From Planctomycetia bacterium (GTDB lineage Bacteria > Planctomycetota > GCA-002687715): a DNA stretch of 61,502 nt. The DNA lies in contig SXUL01000018.1 in NCBI GenBank assembly GCA_005790545.1, positions 1 to 61,502 of the forward strand, in the 5' to 3' direction. A program made the position numbers and the translations under genes. The notes beneath the pieces are model-generated. The model was not told the origin of the DNA. It saw nothing but the letters and a program-made list of their open reading frames with translations, and ran no database searches. Within the stretch, counting starts at the first letter, position 1. Each line of letters begins with the position of its first letter. Positions 16,450-25,360 of this stretch are shown piece after piece.

Positions 16450-18414
16450 ATGACCATGCCGCAAAGACTTCTGCTGCTTCTCGTGTGCGTCTTCGCGGCG
16501 CCGCTGGCGCACGCCCAGTTCGGCAACGAGGAGGCGAAGGTCCGGCTGACCCGCTTTGAGTTGCCACCCAAGGTTGCCGCGGGCGCGACTTTTGAGGCTG
16601 TGGCGCATTTCAGTATCGAGCGAGAGTTTCACATCTACGGCCTGAAGGCCGTGGGATTCGAAACGGTGACAGAGTTCCAACTGGCGGCAGGGGCGGCCGG
16701 GTTCTCACTCGGAGCCGCACGGCCGGACCGTCCACCCGAACGCCATCAAGATCCGCACAACACCTACGACTACTGGGCGGGCAAGGTCAGCTTCACTCTG
16801 CCGGTCACCGTGACGGGCGAGGCGGGAGCGAGAGAGCTCAAGCTCGTCATGTCCTACATGGCGTGCACCGAAGAGTTCTGTCTGCCACCCGCAGAGCTCG
16901 AACTCACAGGCAAACTCGAAGTGACGCCAGCAACTGCGGCGTCCAGCGTGGCTGTGGTCCAGCCTGTTGCGGATGCGCCGCCAGTTGCGGTCGAGCCGCC
17001 CGCGGCCAAAGTCACAGGCGCCGAGGCGGGCTCGGTCCCGACGCCCCGCCCCGTGCAGCCGCAAGTTCCACCGCTCGGCGACTTCTTGCTGGAAGCCATG
17101 CTCGCGGCCCTCGTGGCATTGATCACGCCCTGCGTGTTCCCGATGATTCCGATCACGATCTCGGTGTTCACCAAGCAAGCGGAGAAGGAACAGGGATCCG
17201 TCAAGCTGCTAGGAAGCGTTTACGCCCTCGGCATCGTGGTGTCCTTCACGGCCATCGGGGCACTTCTCACGCTTGCCCTAGGCCAGGATGGCGCCAGCGC
17301 CTTCTCTCTGCACTGGGGCACTCAGCTCTTCATCGGCGTGCTCTTCGTCGTCTTTGCGCTCTCGCTCTTCGGGCTGTTCGACTTGCAACTTCCCGCCGCG
17401 CTGACGAATCTCACTGGCGGAGCGCGTGGCAAGGGTGGCGTGCTCGGCGTGTGGTTGCTCGGCATGCTCTTTGCCGTCACGAGCTTCACCTGCACCGCAC
17501 CGTTCGTCGCCCTCATTCTCGCGAGTGCAGCCACCAGCGGCGAATGGACGCGCCCGGTCCTCGGCATGGTGGTGTTCTCATCCGTGCTGGCCGTGCCCTT
17601 CTTCTTCCTCTCCATCTTTCCCGGCAAGCTCAAGGCCCTGCCGAAATCCGGGGGCTGGCTGAACGAAGTGAAGGTGGCCATGGGTTTCGTGGAGGTCATG
17701 GCGGCCTTCAAGTTCATCGCGGCAGCGGACGCCACGCTCGGCTGGGGTGTGTTCACCCGGCCCCTCGTGCTGTGCATCTGGACGGTTTGCTGTCTGCTGC
17801 TCGGGCTGTATCTCCTCGGCAACTTCCGCCTGCCCCATGACTCACCCCGCGAGCGCACGAGCGTGGTGCATCTCATGCTGGCGATGGTCGTGCTCATCCT
17901 TGGCGTCTACCTCTTCCGCGGGCTGCTTGGCGGGAACATCAACTGGAGCATCGCGAGCTACTTGCCTCCGGAACTGGAAGGCGAAGCGATGGCGCGTGGC
18001 GATGCACATGCGCATGGGCAGCAAGGCGAGCATTTCAAGAACGACTACGACGCGGCGCGTGTTCGCGCCCGCGAGCTGAAGCTGCCGCTCTTCATTGACT
18101 TCACGGGCTATGGATGAGCGAACTGCCGGAGCGTGGAGGAATCCACGTTCAAGGATGCGCGGGTCCGCGCGTCCTTCGAGCGCATGGTGAAGTTGACGGT
18201 CTACGTGGATGAGCGGGACAAGGCGCTGCGCAAGGAGAATCAGGACTTGCAGGAGCGTCTCGTGGGGGCGCCGAACTTGCCGGCCTATCTCGTGCTCGAC
18301 CCCGCGGATGAACGCGTCTTGCTGCAACTGGCGTTCAAGATGGAGTACGTGACAGCGCCGGCCACGTTCGCCGTGGAACTCGAGCGCGCATTCTCCGCCT
18401 TTGCTGCTCGCTGA
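16450..18414 (+). CDS. DsbD-family thiol:disulfide interchange protein, candidate selenoprotein with UGA-Ala-Asn-Cys active site
   Basis: 654 codons read through one in-frame TGA at 18115-18117. It is a full DsbD layout: signal peptide; periplasmic alpha-like domain with CTEEFC (Cys139, Cys144); a Pro-rich linker; a multi-helix membrane domain with Cys228 in TPCVFPMIP and Cys348 in SFTCTAPF; and a C-terminal thioredoxin domain. The family moves electrons from cytoplasmic thioredoxin to periplasmic disulfides. The thioredoxin motif, normally FTGYGCxxC, reads FTGYG-UGA-ANCR: the TGA replaces exactly the catalytic first Cys (Sec556, Cys559). Downstream the frame continues as a normal thioredoxin domain through LPAYLVLDP and ends at 18414. 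A SECIS-like hairpin follows the UGA. A conventional reading would leave a protein without its active site. Confidence 0.9.
18115..18150 (+). promoter_or_regulatory. UGA selenocysteine codon with SECIS-like hairpin in the DsbD-family gene
   Basis: UGA at 18115-18117, an 11-nt spacer, then a 9-bp stem GAGCGUGGA (18129-18137) with UCCACGUUC (18142-18150), one pair being G-U, capped by a GGAA loop. The loop begins 21 nt after the UGA with G in its first two positions, as bacterial SECIS elements require. The stem also has to encode RSVEESTF, so the perfect pairing sits inside coding constraint. The spacer equals that of the candidate at 8579-8613. Confidence 0.8.
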
Positions 18415-18483
18415 TCCGGGCCGGGATGCCCGTCGCGGCAGTCTTGCGCCGCGAGGTAAACTGTCACGGCAACGAGGCCGCCC

Positions 18484-19119
18484 TTGACTGATCATGACCA
18501 GACCAGCACGCGCTTGCTCGTGCAGCGCATCCAGGCTGGAGACGAGTCCGCCTTCAACAAGCTCTTCATGCGCTACTACCCGCGCATCAAGCTGCTCGTG
18601 CGTCTGCAGATGCTCGACAAGCTGAAGGCGCAGGTGGAAGCGGATGACATCATCCAGGAGATCTACTTCGAGCTCTTCCGCAATTTCCACAAGTTCGAAT
18701 GGCGCGATGCGGACTCGTTCTACAAGTGGGTGGTGACGGTGGTGGCCTGGAAGATCAAGGACTTCGACAAGTACTTCTTCAAGACCGCGAAGCGTCAGGG
18801 TGCCCATGCGCTTTCACTGCAGCAAAAGCCCCCCGAATCGACGGAGTGCGGGCCGAACATCGGAGACATGGTGGAGAGCGCTGGCTACTCGCCGTCGCAG
18901 GTGGTGCTGCAACGCGAGGGCTATCAGATGCTCGAACGCGCGTTGGAGCAGTTGCCATCGCATTTCCGTCAGGTCATCCAACTCCGCCAGATCGAAGAGA
19001 AGTCGGCTCGTGAAACGGCTGAAGTGCTTGGCACCACACCCAACGCGGTGAACGTGCTTTATCACCGTGCACAGCAGCGCCTGCACGAACTCCTGCGCGA
19101 CATGAGCTGGTTCAACTGA
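18484..19119 (+). CDS. ECF-type RNA polymerase sigma factor
   Basis: 211 residues. Region 2 spans about residues 20-95: DESAFNKLFMRYYPRIKLLV, then DDIIQEIYFELFRNFHKFEWRD with the acidic DDIIQE core. Region 4, about 145-205, contains LPSHFRQVIQLRQIEEKSARETAEVLGTTPNAVNVLYHRA, the -35-binding HTH. This is the long-region-2 subtype common in planctomycetes. The start is TTG at 18484 with GAGG about 7 nt upstream, and TAAACT at 18457-18462 is a possible -10. No anti-sigma gene is adjacent; the convergent neighbour is a zinc-ribbon membrane protein. Confidence 0.9.
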   Translation: MTDHDQTSTRLLVQRIQAGDESAFNKLFMRYYPRIKLLVRLQMLDKLKAQVEADDIIQEIYFELFRNFHKFEWRDADSFYKWVVTVVAWKIKDFDKYFFKTAKRQGAHALSLQQKPPESTECGPNIGDMVESAGYSPSQVVLQREGYQMLERALEQLPSHFRQVIQLRQIEEKSARETAEVLGTTPNAVNVLYHRAQQRLHELLRDMSWFN

Positions 19120-19435
19120 AGGCGCGCCAGAGCGCGAACGCGAGCAGCAGGAGCAGGAGCAGCAGAGCTGCGAGGGGGCGCGTGCGTATGATCAATGGGC
19201 GGCGCGCCACCATGTCGGCACGCGCGCGATGGCGTTCTCTGCGTGCATCCGCAGCGATGCGTGCGCGTTCTTTTTCGGTGGGCTCGGGATCGGGCAATTC
19301 CACCTCCGCCAACATCTGGTCTTCGGCGGAGAGCCAGCCGGTCTCCTTGTCCGCACCGCAGTGCGGGCAAGAAGACCTTCCAGCGCGGAAGCGCTCGCCG
19401 CAGTGCGGACACTCTTCTTCCGGATGTCGTGCCAT
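19112..19435 (-). CDS. Small zinc-ribbon protein with C-terminal membrane anchor
   Basis: 107 residues. The N-terminus holds two CPHCG knuckles (CPHCGERFRAGRSSCPHCG) forming a zinc ribbon; the middle is charged and helical; the last ~25 residues are a Leu-rich transmembrane helix. Tail-anchored zinc-ribbon proteins of this kind are common but uncharacterised. It overlaps the 3' end of the sigma factor gene by 8 nt in convergent orientation. Confidence 0.75.
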   Translation of the reverse strand: MARHPEEECPHCGERFRAGRSSCPHCGADKETGWLSAEDQMLAEVELPDPEPTEKERARIAADARRERHRARADMVARRPLIIRTRPLAALLLLLLLLAFALWRAFS

Positions 19436-19459
19436 CGGGGACCATTCTCCCCGGAATGG

Positions 19460-21205
19460 TCACTGCCAGGGAGAGGGATTCGGGCGGACCGCGATGCCGT
19501 TGCCGCCGGTATCCGTGACGCCAGCGAGCGAGAGCTTGCCGGTCGTGCTGGTGACCAGCGGGATGTCCCCGACGCGCTGCTGGGTGCTCACGTCGATCAC
19601 CGAGACGTAGTTCTCGAACTTGTGGGAGACGTAGGCATAAAGTCCGCCGCCGGCCTTCGCACCGAAGGCCACACCGTGGGCTCCGCGTCCCGTGGCGATG
19701 GTGGCATCGATGGCGTCCGCGGGGTTCGGCCAGTTGAAGGGGTTTGCAGCGCGCGCCACATCAATGATCGTGCACTTCGAACCGTTGGCCGCGAAGATCT
19801 TGGTTCCATCCGGCGAGAAGGGCACCTGCACCGCGCCGCCGCTCACGGGGATGTCTCTGATCCGGATCTTGTTCGTGAGGTCATAGATGGAGACCGACGC
19901 GCCGAGCCCGTTGCCCGCGGCGCCATAGGTCGCCTGCGCGTTGCATGAAGCGCCGAGAGGCAGGAGGCCCGCCGGCAGGCGCGCGAGTTCGGGCATGGGG
20001 AAGGGCCAGGTGGTCGAACTCACGTCGTAGATGCTGAAGGTGTTGTCCATGGAGTTGGACGTGACGAGGCGATCCTGTCCGTACCAGACTCCGTGCGGGC
20101 CGTAGCCCGAACTCCACGCGCGCGGCGCCACGACGAGGAGACCGCCCACGGGCCAGCTGCCGAAGGGGTCCTGCGTCATCAGCTGCACGTAGTTCGAGCC
20201 TTCCATGCTCACGAACCAGCGCGTGCCAGTGAAGTCGGACGTGACGTGGGCGGGCGCAGCGCCGGCGACGTAGGTGCCGACTTCCGTTTTCGTGGCGCCG
20301 TCAATGAGAGAGACCGTGGCGTCAAACCAGTTGGTGACCAGGGCTTGCTGGTTCGCGGCGCTGAACCAGAGATTGTGCGGGTTGTTGCCCACAGGGATGG
20401 TGTTCGTGACCGTGAAGGTGGAGGCATCAATGACCTGCACCACACCGTCTTGTGTGCGCCCGGGCCAATCCTGGAACTGGCAGTTCACCCAGACCTCACC
20501 CACACCGGGCACACTGGGCAACGCCATGGGCGGGGCGGGTGTGTAGGTTGGCGCAGTGAATGGCCTGTTCACATGAATCTCGCCGCGCATGTACGGGTGC
20601 ATGCCGCAGAGGAACGTGAAATCACCTTCGGTCATGAAGGTGTAGTCCCATGTGCCGTTGGGCCCGATGTTGCCGGAGCACGCGCCGTCACCGCCGGCAA
20701 GGAGATCCTGCAGGTCCACCACGGGGTGATAGGTCTTGCCGACGTTCCTGAAGCGCACGGTGTCACCCGGCGCGATGGTGAGCTGCATGGGGCTGAACCA
20801 CGGATCTTCATCGGTCACGAGCACGAGGTGATCGAACGCGGGGTCCGGTTCCGCGCTCCCTGGCAGACCTTCGATGTACAGCGCGAGGGCCGTGAGTTCT
20901 TCGTCCGAAATCTCCTGCACCGGAATGGCCGGCATCATGGGTGCATGGCCGTTGCGGACGTGCGCGCCGAGTGCTGCGGATGGGTAACCGACAAGTGCAG
21001 GCGCAGGCCAGATGGGATCGACCCACGACCATCCGCCTTCGCCCACGTTCCCGTGGCATGTGCCGCAGTTGGCGCGCATGATCTCGCCGGGCGTCTTCAT
21101 GTCAGGCATCGGTGCCGCCACCTCATGGTTTTTGAAGCATCCGGAAAGCAGCGCGAAGCTGAGTGCGAGGGCGAAGATGCCGGTGTGGCGTGCGGTCGTG
21201 GACAT
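19460..21205 (-). CDS. Lipoprotein with cytochrome c, cupredoxin and YVTN beta-propeller domains
   Basis: 581 residues. The lipobox is LLSGC. A class I cytochrome c domain (ANCGTCHG at about residue 47, axial Met in MMPAIP) is followed at about 130-230 by a cupredoxin domain with TYHPVV and FTFLCGMHPYM, giving the His, Cys, His and Met of a type 1 copper site. From about 245 to the end is a seven-bladed-type YVTN/YncE propeller (QVIDASTFTVTNTIPVGNNPH, SVIDVSTQQRVGDIPL). It is probably an envelope electron carrier bound to the outer face of a membrane. ATG at 21205 has GGAGG upstream. The three-domain combination in one chain is unusual. Confidence 0.85.
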   Translation of the reverse strand: MSTTARHTGIFALALSFALLSGCFKNHEVAAPMPDMKTPGEIMRANCGTCHGNVGEGGWSWVDPIWPAPALVGYPSAALGAHVRNGHAPMMPAIPVQEISDEELTALALYIEGLPGSAEPDPAFDHLVLVTDEDPWFSPMQLTIAPGDTVRFRNVGKTYHPVVDLQDLLAGGDGACSGNIGPNGTWDYTFMTEGDFTFLCGMHPYMRGEIHVNRPFTAPTYTPAPPMALPSVPGVGEVWVNCQFQDWPGRTQDGVVQVIDASTFTVTNTIPVGNNPHNLWFSAANQQALVTNWFDATVSLIDGATKTEVGTYVAGAAPAHVTSDFTGTRWFVSMEGSNYVQLMTQDPFGSWPVGGLLVVAPRAWSSGYGPHGVWYGQDRLVTSNSMDNTFSIYDVSSTTWPFPMPELARLPAGLLPLGASCNAQATYGAAGNGLGASVSIYDLTNKIRIRDIPVSGGAVQVPFSPDGTKIFAANGSKCTIIDVARAANPFNWPNPADAIDATIATGRGAHGVAFGAKAGGGLYAYVSHKFENYVSVIDVSTQQRVGDIPLVTSTTGKLSLAGVTDTGGNGIAVRPNPSPWQ

Positions 21206-21363
21206 GAGCGGGGCCTCCGGCGTGAATCGTAGGAGGAGCACCGCACTTCATCCAAGCCGCAGGATCTGCGGCGCGTCAAGATGGCGCGGTTTGCGCGCGG
21301 GTGCAGGAATCGGTCAGCGCTGTGCGGCGCGAGTGACGCAGAGAGCCAGCGCTGGCAAGCGCG

Positions 21364-22398
21364 TCAGGACTGGAGCTTCAAGGCACGCCGGGCCGGCTGT
21401 TCCGCGTTGCGACGAGCGAGGGCCGCTTCCACAGCGACGACCAGCTTCTGGAAGGGGCGGGCGAGGTCTTCTGCCTTTGAGAGCACCGCAGGAACGCCTT
21501 CGTCGCCAGCACCGCAGGTGCGTGCGTCCAATGGAATGGTCCCGAGAGGTGCCACATCCTCGGCTTCCGCCCAGTTGAGGGCGCCGCCCGTGCCGAAGAC
21601 CGAGCCTGACATGTTCTCGACGATGCCGAGCACGGGCACATTGGTTTCCCGGAACATCTGCAGAGCCTTCTTGGCGTCCAGCATCGCGACTTGCTGCGGC
21701 GTCGAAACGACCACGGCACCAGAGAGGGAAATGGTCTGCGTCATGGTGAGCGCGACGTCGCCTGTTCCGGGCGGCAGATCCACCACGAGGCAGTCGAGCT
21801 CGCCCCACGCCACGTCCTGGAAGAACTGGCGCAGCGCGCCGTGCAGCATCGGCCCACGCCAGATGACAGGCTTGCCTTCTTCAACGACAAAGCCCATGGA
21901 CATGAGCTTGAGCCCGTGGGCCTCCACCGGTGCGAGCATCTGTTTCCCGTTCACGGTGACGACGGCTGGCTTGGCTGTGCGCACACCCAGCATCATCGGG
22001 ATCGACGGGCCGTAGATGTCGGCGTCGAGGAGTCCGACGGCGAGACCGCGTGCGGCAAGACCAGCCGCGAGATTGACGGCCACCGTGGACTTGCCGACGC
22101 CACCTTTGCCTGAGGCCACAGCGATGATGTTCCGGATGGGGGATTGGTCGGTCGGCGCGATGGGCTCCACGACGCTCAAGCGCACGTCGCGCACCCAGGG
22201 AAGTTTCTTGAGCGCCGTTTCCGCTGCTCGCACCGTGGCCGCAGAGTCAGCATCGAGGAGGAGTTCGGCCTTCACCGCACCATCACAGTGCGTGAGACTG
22301 CGGATGCGCCCTGCCGCCAGTCCGTCCGCTTCGCCGTTCAGGACGACGCTCTTCAAGGCTGCGAGGATCTCATCCGTGCGTTGGCGTCGGTCACTCAT
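21364..22398 (-). CDS. Mrp/NBP35-family P-loop ATPase
   Basis: 344 residues. An N-terminal FSCA-type (DUF59-like) domain at about 1-85 is followed by a MinD-like ATPase: SGKGGVGKSTVAVNLA, DADIYGPSIPMMLG, and VVDLPPGTGDVALT. Mrp proteins act as Fe-S cluster carriers. The usual CxxC near VENMS is missing: the sequence reads VENMSGSVFGTGGA. It therefore may not bind a cluster in the usual way. ATG at 22398 is the first start with family likeness. It is divergent from the hydrolase gene at 22501. Confidence 0.9.
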   Translation of the reverse strand: MSDRRQRTDEILAALKSVVLNGEADGLAAGRIRSLTHCDGAVKAELLLDADSAATVRAAETALKKLPWVRDVRLSVVEPIAPTDQSPIRNIIAVASGKGGVGKSTVAVNLAAGLAARGLAVGLLDADIYGPSIPMMLGVRTAKPAVVTVNGKQMLAPVEAHGLKLMSMGFVVEEGKPVIWRGPMLHGALRQFFQDVAWGELDCLVVDLPPGTGDVALTMTQTISLSGAVVVSTPQQVAMLDAKKALQMFRETNVPVLGIVENMSGSVFGTGGALNWAEAEDVAPLGTIPLDARTCGAGDEGVPAVLSKAEDLARPFQKLVVAVEAALARRNAEQPARRALKLQS

Positions 22399-22424
22399 GG
22401 CGTCGATGGCTCCGGAGCACGGGT

Positions 22425-22430
22425 TAGCAT
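22425..22430 (+). promoter_or_regulatory. -10-like box between mrp and the hydrolase gene
   Basis: TAGCAT in the context GGGTTAGCATGC, in the divergent gap and about 70 nt upstream of the ATG at 22501. The GTTAGCATC/G context is shared with 35054 and 49464. Confidence 0.3.
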
Positions 22431-22500
22431 GCGCCGCCGTGCGGCTCCATGAGGCGCAAACCACCGGGAAGGCCGTGGGCGGCAAGGGAGAGCGCTCAGA

Positions 22501-23352
22501 ATGCCACGACTTTTCGTGCTTGGCTCGTCAGGCTGGATTCCCACACTCGCGCGCCAGACCGTCGCGCACATGATCGAAACCCGGCGCGGTCTGATCTTTC
22601 TCGATTGCGGCAGCGGCATCGCGCGGCTGCATGACCCGCTGTTCCAGGAGATGCTGAAGCGCCACCAGCGTGCACTGGTGCTGCTCAGCCACTGGCATCA
22701 CGATCACATCGAGGGGCTGGCGGCGCTCCCATTCTTCCTTGGCCACATGGAAGTCACGCTGGCGGGGCCCGGCCCGGAGATCTCGGGCGAGAAAGCGGCC
22801 GACATTCTCGCGCGCTTCGGTGGCGCGCCGCTGTTGCCGAAGCCGCTGCCCGATTGGAGCGAGCTGTTCAGCGGCGGGTTCAACATCGTGGATCTTCGTC
22901 CGGGGAAGCAGAACATTGGCGGCGAGAAGGTGGAAGTCATCGTGCAGCCGCACACCCACCCGAGCGTCGGATTGCGCGTGCGCGATGTGGCCTACATCAC
23001 GGACACCGCGGAACGGTCTGAGTCGGCTGCGTTCGCAAAAGGTGCAGCCTTGCTCTTGCACGATGCCTGGCTCGACAACGAAGGTGCAGCGGAGGATGGA
23101 CCGAATGCGCTGGTCCATGCAAGCGGGAGCGGTGCGGCGCGCGTCGCTCGTGCGGCGGAGGCGAAGCACCTCGTGCTCACGCATCTCAACCCTGCCTACG
23201 ACGTGGCGCGGCTGGAGCGCATGTTCCTCGCAGCGGCCGCGATTCACCCCGCGACGCAGCTCGCATCCGATATGGCCACTTTCAGCTTTACGGGAGGCGA
23301 TGAAGCGCCAACTCCCACTGCCGCCGAGCCGACGGAGAGCGACGCAGGCTGA
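22501..23352 (+). CDS. Metallo-beta-lactamase-fold hydrolase
   Basis: 283 residues. The metal site motif LLSHWHHDHIEG is at about residue 60, with further His in VQPHTHPSVG, Asp in AYITDTAE and LLLHDAW, and LTHLNPAYD near the C-terminus. The layout resembles RNase Z/PhnP-type hydrolases; the exact substrate cannot be assigned. The start has GGGAGAG about 11 nt upstream. It is divergent from mrp. Confidence 0.85.
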   Translation: MPRLFVLGSSGWIPTLARQTVAHMIETRRGLIFLDCGSGIARLHDPLFQEMLKRHQRALVLLSHWHHDHIEGLAALPFFLGHMEVTLAGPGPEISGEKAADILARFGGAPLLPKPLPDWSELFSGGFNIVDLRPGKQNIGGEKVEVIVQPHTHPSVGLRVRDVAYITDTAERSESAAFAKGAALLLHDAWLDNEGAAEDGPNALVHASGSGAARVARAAEAKHLVLTHLNPAYDVARLERMFLAAAAIHPATQLASDMATFSFTGGDEAPTPTAAEPTESDAG

Positions 23353-23467
23353 ATCTCTCCCCGGACTTTCAGCGCCAAATTCCGCAGGTTCTTCAGGTTG
23401 CACCATGACCGCAAGTCGTGAATGGATCATTGGTTGCAGCGACCGCTGGTGCTGCGCTGTTTTCTTG

Positions 23468-23497
23468 TTGACTCAGCTGTCCACAGGGAGGCATACT
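23468..23497 (+). promoter_or_regulatory. Candidate sigma-70-like promoter for the FG-GAP gene
   Basis: TTGACT at 23468-23473 and CATACT at 23492-23497, separated by 18 nt, about 110 nt upstream of the ATG at 23606. It is the most complete -35/-10 pair I noticed. The surrounding 253-nt gap holds no convincing gene. Confidence 0.4.
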
Positions 23498-23605
23498 CCC
23501 CCCGAACCTCACAAGCGAAGCAGGCCATTTCTATGAGATGGCATGCGCCGACGGTGTCGGCAGCTTCCATTGGCCCGGAAGCGTTCGGGGGTTCTGGTGA
23601 CGCAC

Positions 23606-25360
23606 ATGAAGTGGACATCCATCGCTACGGCGCTGGCCTTGGGGGCGTATCTCTCCGCCCAAGGTGTCGGCAACAATCGCGACCTCCGTCTGGAGACCTC
23701 CTTCGCGGGGGGCGCTCTCAGCACGGCGGCGAAGTATCTGCCGGGCGCAGGAAATCTTGACCTGCGAGTGACGAGCCCCTTAGCGACCCAGAGTGCAGCC
23801 CCTCTGTTGATCGCCTTCGATCTGCGTGCCCGAACTGATTTCGCGGGCGCTCTTGCGCTGCCCAATGAACCCGATGCACTGGGCCTCGGCCTTGGCACCG
23901 TCCTCATGGTGGATGGCACTGCCAGCGGCATGGGGATCATCTCCATTCCGACCACGGTGGGTTCGCTGGGTTGGAACATGACGGTGCCGTTGCCGGATCT
24001 CCGACTGCTCGGCACCCCGTCGCTCCGGATTGCCGCGCTCACCTTCGACAGCGCCGCGCCCAACGGACTCGCGATCACCAAGACCATCCGTCACGACGTG
24101 GAAGCGTTCACAGGGCAGGTCATGCTCACGGGCACCGAATACGCGGCCTCCACCATCATGGGTTACGGCACCGAGTGCGCGGATGTGAACGGCGATGGCA
24201 TCGCGGACGTTCTTGCCGGGCTGCCCTGCGCGGATCCTCTCGGGCAAACCGATGCGGGGGAAGTACGCGTCTTTCTCGGGCCATCCATGACCCTCGCCCA
24301 CACGCTGCGCGCACCTGTGCCTCAGGCGCAAGGTTGGTTCGGCAACGTGGTGCGCGCTGGAGATGTCACGGGTGACGGAATCACCGACATCCTCGTGGGC
24401 GCGCGTCAGGAAGACGTGAATGGTGTGGTGGACGCGGGGCGTATCTACGTCTTTGCCGGTCCCCAATTCACATCGGTGACAGCGCTGATGGCGCCGGTGC
24501 TCGAAGCCACCGCGCGCATCGGACACGCGCTCTGCACCACCGACTGGAACGGTGATGGCATCCAGGATCTCGTCGCGGGGTCGCCGAAGTCCAGCGTCGG
24601 CACGGTGCCGCAGGCCGGCAACCTCCACATCTACGCGGGTGGCAGCCTCGCTTGGCTGGCGAGCCTGGCGAACCCGCTGCCGACCAACGGCGCCAAGTTC
24701 GGCTACGCACTCACCGGTGGCGATCTCAACGGCGACGGCGTCGGCGACATCGCCTCATGCGTGCCCTATCACGATGTGGGCGTGGCGGATGACACCGGTG
24801 GAGTGGCTATCTACTTCTCTCCGGCCTTGACTCCTGCAGTCTTCTACACACAAGCCCTCGACCCTGGTGCAGTTCTCGGCGACGCCATCGCTCACGGCGA
24901 TGTCAACGGCGACGGACACATGGACCTCGTGGTCGGATCCGAGTTTGACGATGAGGCCATTCTGGATGGCGGCTCGGTCCACATCCTGCTCGGGCCCGCA
25001 TTCATGTCTTGCACGGAAATCACCTCGCCGGAAGCAAGCGTTCTCGGCGGGTTCGGTTCGGATGTCGCACTCGGCGATGTGAACCGCGATGGCTTCCTCG
25101 ACATCGTTGCCGGCGAGTTCTACGCCGATCCCTTCGGACTCACGGACGCAGGGCAGGCATGGGTCGCCTACGGCCCGGATTTCATGACACGCGTGAAGAG
25201 CGTCGCGCTGGATGCCAACGCCGGCGCGAACGCCGGGCGCAGGATGGCCTGCGGCGATACCAACGGCGATGGCTTCGCGGACCTGGTGTTCGGCGCGCCG
25301 CTCTCCGATCCCTCGGGCCCCGTCAACAACAACGAGGGCGCGCTCTACATCGCACGCTAG
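23606..25360 (+). CDS. Secreted FG-GAP (integrin-alpha-like) repeat protein
   Basis: 584 residues with a signal peptide (IATALALGAYLSAQ). About 170 residues of unknown beta-rich sequence precede seven FG-GAP repeats from about residue 190 to the end, each with a calcium-loop DxNxDG core such as DVNGDGIADVLAG, DVTGDGITDILVG, DVNGDGHMDLVVG and DTNGDGFADLVFG. Such arrays fold as beta-propellers at the cell surface and typically mediate binding. Unlike the FG-GAP protein at 7573-8898 it has no in-frame stop. It ends TAG, overlapping the convergent membrane gene by 4 nt. Confidence 0.9.
   Translation: MKWTSIATALALGAYLSAQGVGNNRDLRLETSFAGGALSTAAKYLPGAGNLDLRVTSPLATQSAAPLLIAFDLRARTDFAGALALPNEPDALGLGLGTVLMVDGTASGMGIISIPTTVGSLGWNMTVPLPDLRLLGTPSLRIAALTFDSAAPNGLAITKTIRHDVEAFTGQVMLTGTEYAASTIMGYGTECADVNGDGIADVLAGLPCADPLGQTDAGEVRVFLGPSMTLAHTLRAPVPQAQGWFGNVVRAGDVTGDGITDILVGARQEDVNGVVDAGRIYVFAGPQFTSVTALMAPVLEATARIGHALCTTDWNGDGIQDLVAGSPKSSVGTVPQAGNLHIYAGGSLAWLASLANPLPTNGAKFGYALTGGDLNGDGVGDIASCVPYHDVGVADDTGGVAIYFSPALTPAVFYTQALDPGAVLGDAIAHGDVNGDGHMDLVVGSEFDDEAILDGGSVHILLGPAFMSCTEITSPEASVLGGFGSDVALGDVNRDGFLDIVAGEFYADPFGLTDAGQAWVAYGPDFMTRVKSVALDANAGANAGRRMACGDTNGDGFADLVFGAPLSDPSGPVNNNEGALYIAR

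Noticed and set aside
15921-16571. 216-codon minus-strand ORF between parA and the DsbD-family gene.
   Set aside because: It is Arg/Ser-rich, overlaps the DsbD start and signal peptide and the better 111-codon ORF in another frame, and has no family likeness.
18133-18414. A separate 93-residue gene downstream of a truncated DsbD.
   Set aside because: It begins inside the thioredoxin domain with no ribosome-binding site, is in frame with the upstream ORF, and would leave both halves without a complete active site.
7573-18414. UGA reassigned to Trp or Gly throughout the genome.
   Set aside because: Most genes here end in TGA at the expected family C-terminus, so UGA is a normal stop outside the recoded positions.
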